Source: Sva-07 sp963716095 (GTDB taxonomy: Bacteria; Actinomycetota; Acidimicrobiia; Acidimicrobiales; Ilumatobacteraceae). From it: 64,000 bases of DNA. The notes beneath the pieces were generated by a model. The model searched no databases, was not told where the DNA came from, and saw only the letters and a list, made by a program, of their open reading frames with translations. This document shows, in pieces, positions 61,905 to 64,000 of this stretch (its first letter is position 1; each line of letters starts with the position of its first letter). The stretch covers positions 62,001 to 126,000 of the forward strand of contig CAVQSV010000002.1 in the NCBI GenBank assembly GCA_963716095.1. The letters run 5' to 3'. A program made the translations under genes and the position numbers.

Positions 61905-61945
61905 CGATGAGTTTCGCGGACACCTGTTGTCACGCAAACTCATCG
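61905..61945. repeat. CGATGAGT hairpin, copy 6
   Basis: 41 nt, CGATGAGTTTCGCGGACACC to GTCACGCAAACTCATCG; the loop GACACC-GTTGTCACG is conserved with copy 5, 21 bases away. Confidence 0.8.
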
Positions 61946-61953
61946 GTACTGGC

Positions 61954-62651
61954 TCACACCTCGCTGAACTCGAGGTGGAACCGGTCGTCGTGCCAGGTGT
62001 CGAGCGCGCCGAGTCCTTCGAGGAGGATCGCTCTGGCCAACTCGCCCTTGGCGGCCTTCGCGAAGTGTCCGCCGGGTTTGCCGGTCGGATCGACGAGCGA
62101 CACGGTGATCGCGTCGACGGGCAGGTCTGGACGACGGGTCCCATGCCGCTCGATGCTCCTGGGGTAGCAGGTCGACGATCACGTGGCGTCGAGCGAGGCG
62201 GGCGACCTCGGCGGTGACCGCGTCGCGCCACCAGGTCGACAGCTTGCCCAGCGGTGCCAGGTTGGCGCCCATCTTGAGTCGGTAGTCGGGGACCGGGTCG
62301 TCGCCGCGAACCAGACCGAGGAGGCCCGACACCACGACGATCTGCTTTCGTGTCGGCGCCGGGAGGGTCTCCGGGTCGAGGTGGTCCCACACGACTCCGG
62401 TGTAGCGCTGCCAGGCCGGCAACGTCGGCGCACCCACCAGCGACGTGTTGGCCGACTGGGCGCGCAGCAGGTGGTCGCCCTTGACCCCGAGCAGCTTCTC
62501 GTCGCCACCGCCGACGCCAGCAAGGGACTCGGCCACCGGCGGCGCGTCGATCGCCGAGGCGCCGGCCGAACGCCCCTTGGTCGGGAATCCACGTCGACCG
62601 ACGAGCGCTGCCGCCTTCGGCCTTGCCCTCCGATGGCGGGAGCAGCAGCAT
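61954..62651 (-). CDS. yaaA: YaaA/UPF0246 peroxide stress family protein (two frameshifts)
   Basis: About 232 residues when corrected. MLLLPPSEGKAEGG opens the family; after a frame change near 62541 (GCCGGTG for GCCGTG) VAESLAGVGGGDEKLLGVKG, LPAWQRYTGVVWDHLDPETL and LGLVRGDDPVPDYRLKMG follow; a second extra base near 62158 leads to RPDLPVDAITVSLV, FAKAAKGELARAILLEG and the terminal HDDRFHLEFSEV. In E. coli YaaA limits iron-driven DNA damage under peroxide and binds DNA. Convergent with the MFS gene across two hairpin repeats. Confidence 0.8.
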
Positions 62652-62720
62652 TGGAACGCTGTTCGAAAAAGTTGGCCGTTCGCTGGTCACGGGCCCACTC
62701 TGGCCTCTACAGTCGCCGTC

Positions 62721-62922
62721 ATGCGAGTACACCTGGATGCAGAGAAGTGCCAGGGCCACAACCGTTGTTACGCGTTGGCGCCCGAACTGTTCGATGTCGA
62801 CGACTATGGCCAGGCCATGTTGCTCGTCGAGGGCGACGTCCCCGACGGAGCTGCAGGACAAGGCCCGTCTGGCCGCCTCGAACTGCCCCGAGTACGCCAT
62901 CACGATCACCGAGAACGGATGA
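62721..62922 (+). CDS. [3Fe-4S]/[4Fe-4S] ferredoxin partner of P450 (one frameshift)
   Basis: About 66 residues. CQGHNRCYALAPELFDVDDYG carries a C-x2-H-x2-C cluster loop in which His replaces the usual second Cys, a form found in ferredoxins that serve bacterial P450 enzymes; the fourth ligand is in SNCPEYAI. One extra base near 62848 (GACGGAG for GACGAG) shifts the frame before ELQDKARLAASNCPEYAI. ATG 62721. The P450 starts two bases after its stop, so the pair form an operon. Confidence 0.83.
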
Positions 62923-62923
62923 C

Positions 62924-64000
62924 ATGAGCATCGACGAGAGCGACGAGCACCGACACCGCGGACAACGAGCGGTCACCATCGACCCGGAGACCGGCAACAA
63001 GGTCATCACCCTGGGATCGCAACGGCGAGACGCTGCGAGTTCATCATCGGGTGCCGGCCCCGAGGGCACCGACGTCTGGCAGCGCAAGCCCTACGACGCC
63101 GACGACTACGGCCCGGTCGACGACTTCGCCACCGATTTCGACCACGCCGACCCGACCTACAACCCGAACGCGCCCGAGGTCTGGAAGGACAGTCCGCGAG
63201 TGGGGTTGCCCGGTCGCTCACTCCGATCGATACGGCGGCATGTGGGTGCCGTTCACGCACGACACCGTCCACGAGGTCGCCTACGACACCGAGAACTTCA
63301 CGAGCCGAGCGTCGTCGTCAACGTCGGCCGTCCGGGCGATCGTGCGCTGCCCGCACCGATCGGTGTCGCGCCCGCCGATCACGCAGCGATCCGCCGTTCC
63401 ACAACATGGCCCGTCGTCTGCTGCTGCCGCCGTTCGCTCCGAAGCAGATCGAGCCGTGGGAGTCCGAGGTCCGCGATGCTCTGTCAGCGGTTGCTCGACG
63501 AGATGGGCGAGATCACGCCCGGCGAGACCGTCATCGATGCCGCCGTGCAGTACGCGCAGCACATTCCGGTGAACGTGATCGGCCGGATGCTCGGCTTCCC
63601 GGAGAAGACGAGGAGATGTTCCGCGAAGTTCGTCCACGACACCTCGAGCGGATCAACGAAGAGCCGGGGACGCGTCATGGCGGCGAACGATCTCGGCTTG
63701 TACATTCACCGAGCAGATCGCAGGACCACCGCGCGAACCCCCGCGACGACCTCACGAGCTACCTGCTCGACGAGGTCGAGCTCGACGGCAACAAGCTCGA
63801 CGACGACGTCGCCGGGGCATGATCATCCTGCTGCTGGTCGCCGGTATCGACACGACGTGGTCGGCGATCGGTTCGTCGCTGTGGCACCTCGCGCAGAATC
63901 CGGATGATCACCAGCGTCTGCTGGACGACCCCGAGGTGATGACCGTTCGCGCTCGAGGAGTTCCTGCGGGCGTACGCACCGGTCACGATGGCTCGCATGG
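62924..64000 (+). CDS. Cytochrome P450, many frameshifts, cut by right edge
   Basis: N-terminal region reads MSIDESDEHRHRGQRAVTID, then YDADDYGPVDDFATDFDHAD. After about 63190 the frame changes every 50-200 bases; pieced together it reads REWGCPVAHSDRYGGMWVPF, PPFHNMARRLLLPPFAPKQI, HIPVNVIGRMLGFPE, DDLTSYLLDEVELDG, LLLVAGIDTTWSAIGSSLWH (I-helix A-G-x-D-T-T) and EEFLRAYAPVTMAR (K-helix start). The haem-binding cysteine lies beyond the window. Most changes equal one extra base; one near 63303 equals a missing base. The neighbouring ferredoxin is its likely redox partner. Substrate unknown. Confidence 0.75.

Noticed and set aside
17077..61945. Treating all GCGATGAG hairpins as terminators.
   Set aside because: Three of six lie between divergent genes, where no transcript ends, and none is followed by a U-rich tract.
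1..64000. Search for tRNA, rRNA, insertion sequences, integrase or attachment sites.
   Set aside because: I found no cloverleaf, rRNA segment, transposase or integrase motif. A computed scan (tRNA and Rfam models) would be decisive.

Overview
The window is GC-rich actinobacterial DNA. F420-dependent (LLM-class) oxidoreductases, mycofactocin maturation genes, an IdeR/DtxR-type iron box, a CGAAC-N4-GTTCG LexA box and several apparently leaderless genes all point that way; the overall mix fits an Acidimicrobiia / Ilumatobacter-like marine lineage (inference, no marker gene is present). I saw no rRNA, tRNA, CRISPR array, insertion sequence or prophage. Genes are densely packed on both strands.

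Layout. 1-3.7 kb: iron(III) ABC importer, ATPase cut by the left edge, divergent from a small YgaP-like membrane protein with a CsoR/CstR-type operator. 4-17 kb: housekeeping and accessory metabolism (MTA/SAH nucleosidase, Gfo/Idh oxidoreductase, flavin monooxygenase, SDR, LysR regulator, desaturase-like protein, EAL-HDOD protein, type II dehydroquinase, TauD dioxygenase, VOC protein). 17-22.5 kb: YceI, SMP-30 lactonase, GNAT, LLM oxidoreductase, and a membrane-anchored cupredoxin/two-domain multicopper oxidase behind a DosR-like palindrome. 22.5-28.6 kb: an operon of an acyl-ACP-reductase-like protein plus SDR, a sulfatase, and a thioesterase/S51 peptidase pair. 28.8-47.4 kb: dimethylformamidase-like protein, broken sulfotransferase, SOS-regulated DNA polymerase IV in an antiporter operon, hydrolase-OsmC fusion, uracil-DNA glycosylase, D-cysteine desulfhydrase-like and isopenicillin-N-synthase-like enzymes, a secreted cell-wall protein, ROK kinase, DUF418 and alanine-racemase-like proteins.

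47.4-58.0 kb is the most distinctive block: nine minus-strand genes, in transcription order an OYE/FadH-type flavoenzyme, a GH3 beta-glucosidase, a DedA protein, then EtfA-FixC-FixX-EtfB and the mycofactocin genes mftE and mftF. Most junctions from DedA onward overlap or nearly overlap. This couples maturation of the peptide-derived redox cofactor mycofactocin to an ETF/ETF-quinone-reductase-type electron chain. The precursor and radical-SAM genes (mftA, B, C) and mftD are not in the window. 58.0-64 kb: a repeat-rich gap, an SDR, an orphan DNA methyltransferase, an MFS transporter, YaaA, and a [3Fe-4S]-type ferredoxin followed by a cytochrome P450 that runs off the right edge.

Two genome-level signals cut across the window. 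First, at least four families of short palindromic repeats are scattered between genes (a 40-42 nt GCGATGAG hairpin, a GTC-W-GAC-core hairpin, a GGTTCCC hairpin and a CGTT-GCGTTGC hairpin). Second, about 20 otherwise good genes or gene segments are broken by apparent single-base insertions, nearly always of the same sign and mostly next to short G/C runs, and these become very dense after 61.9 kb. I read this as sequencing or assembly error rather than gene decay, so broken genes are listed as CDS over their full span unless stated.
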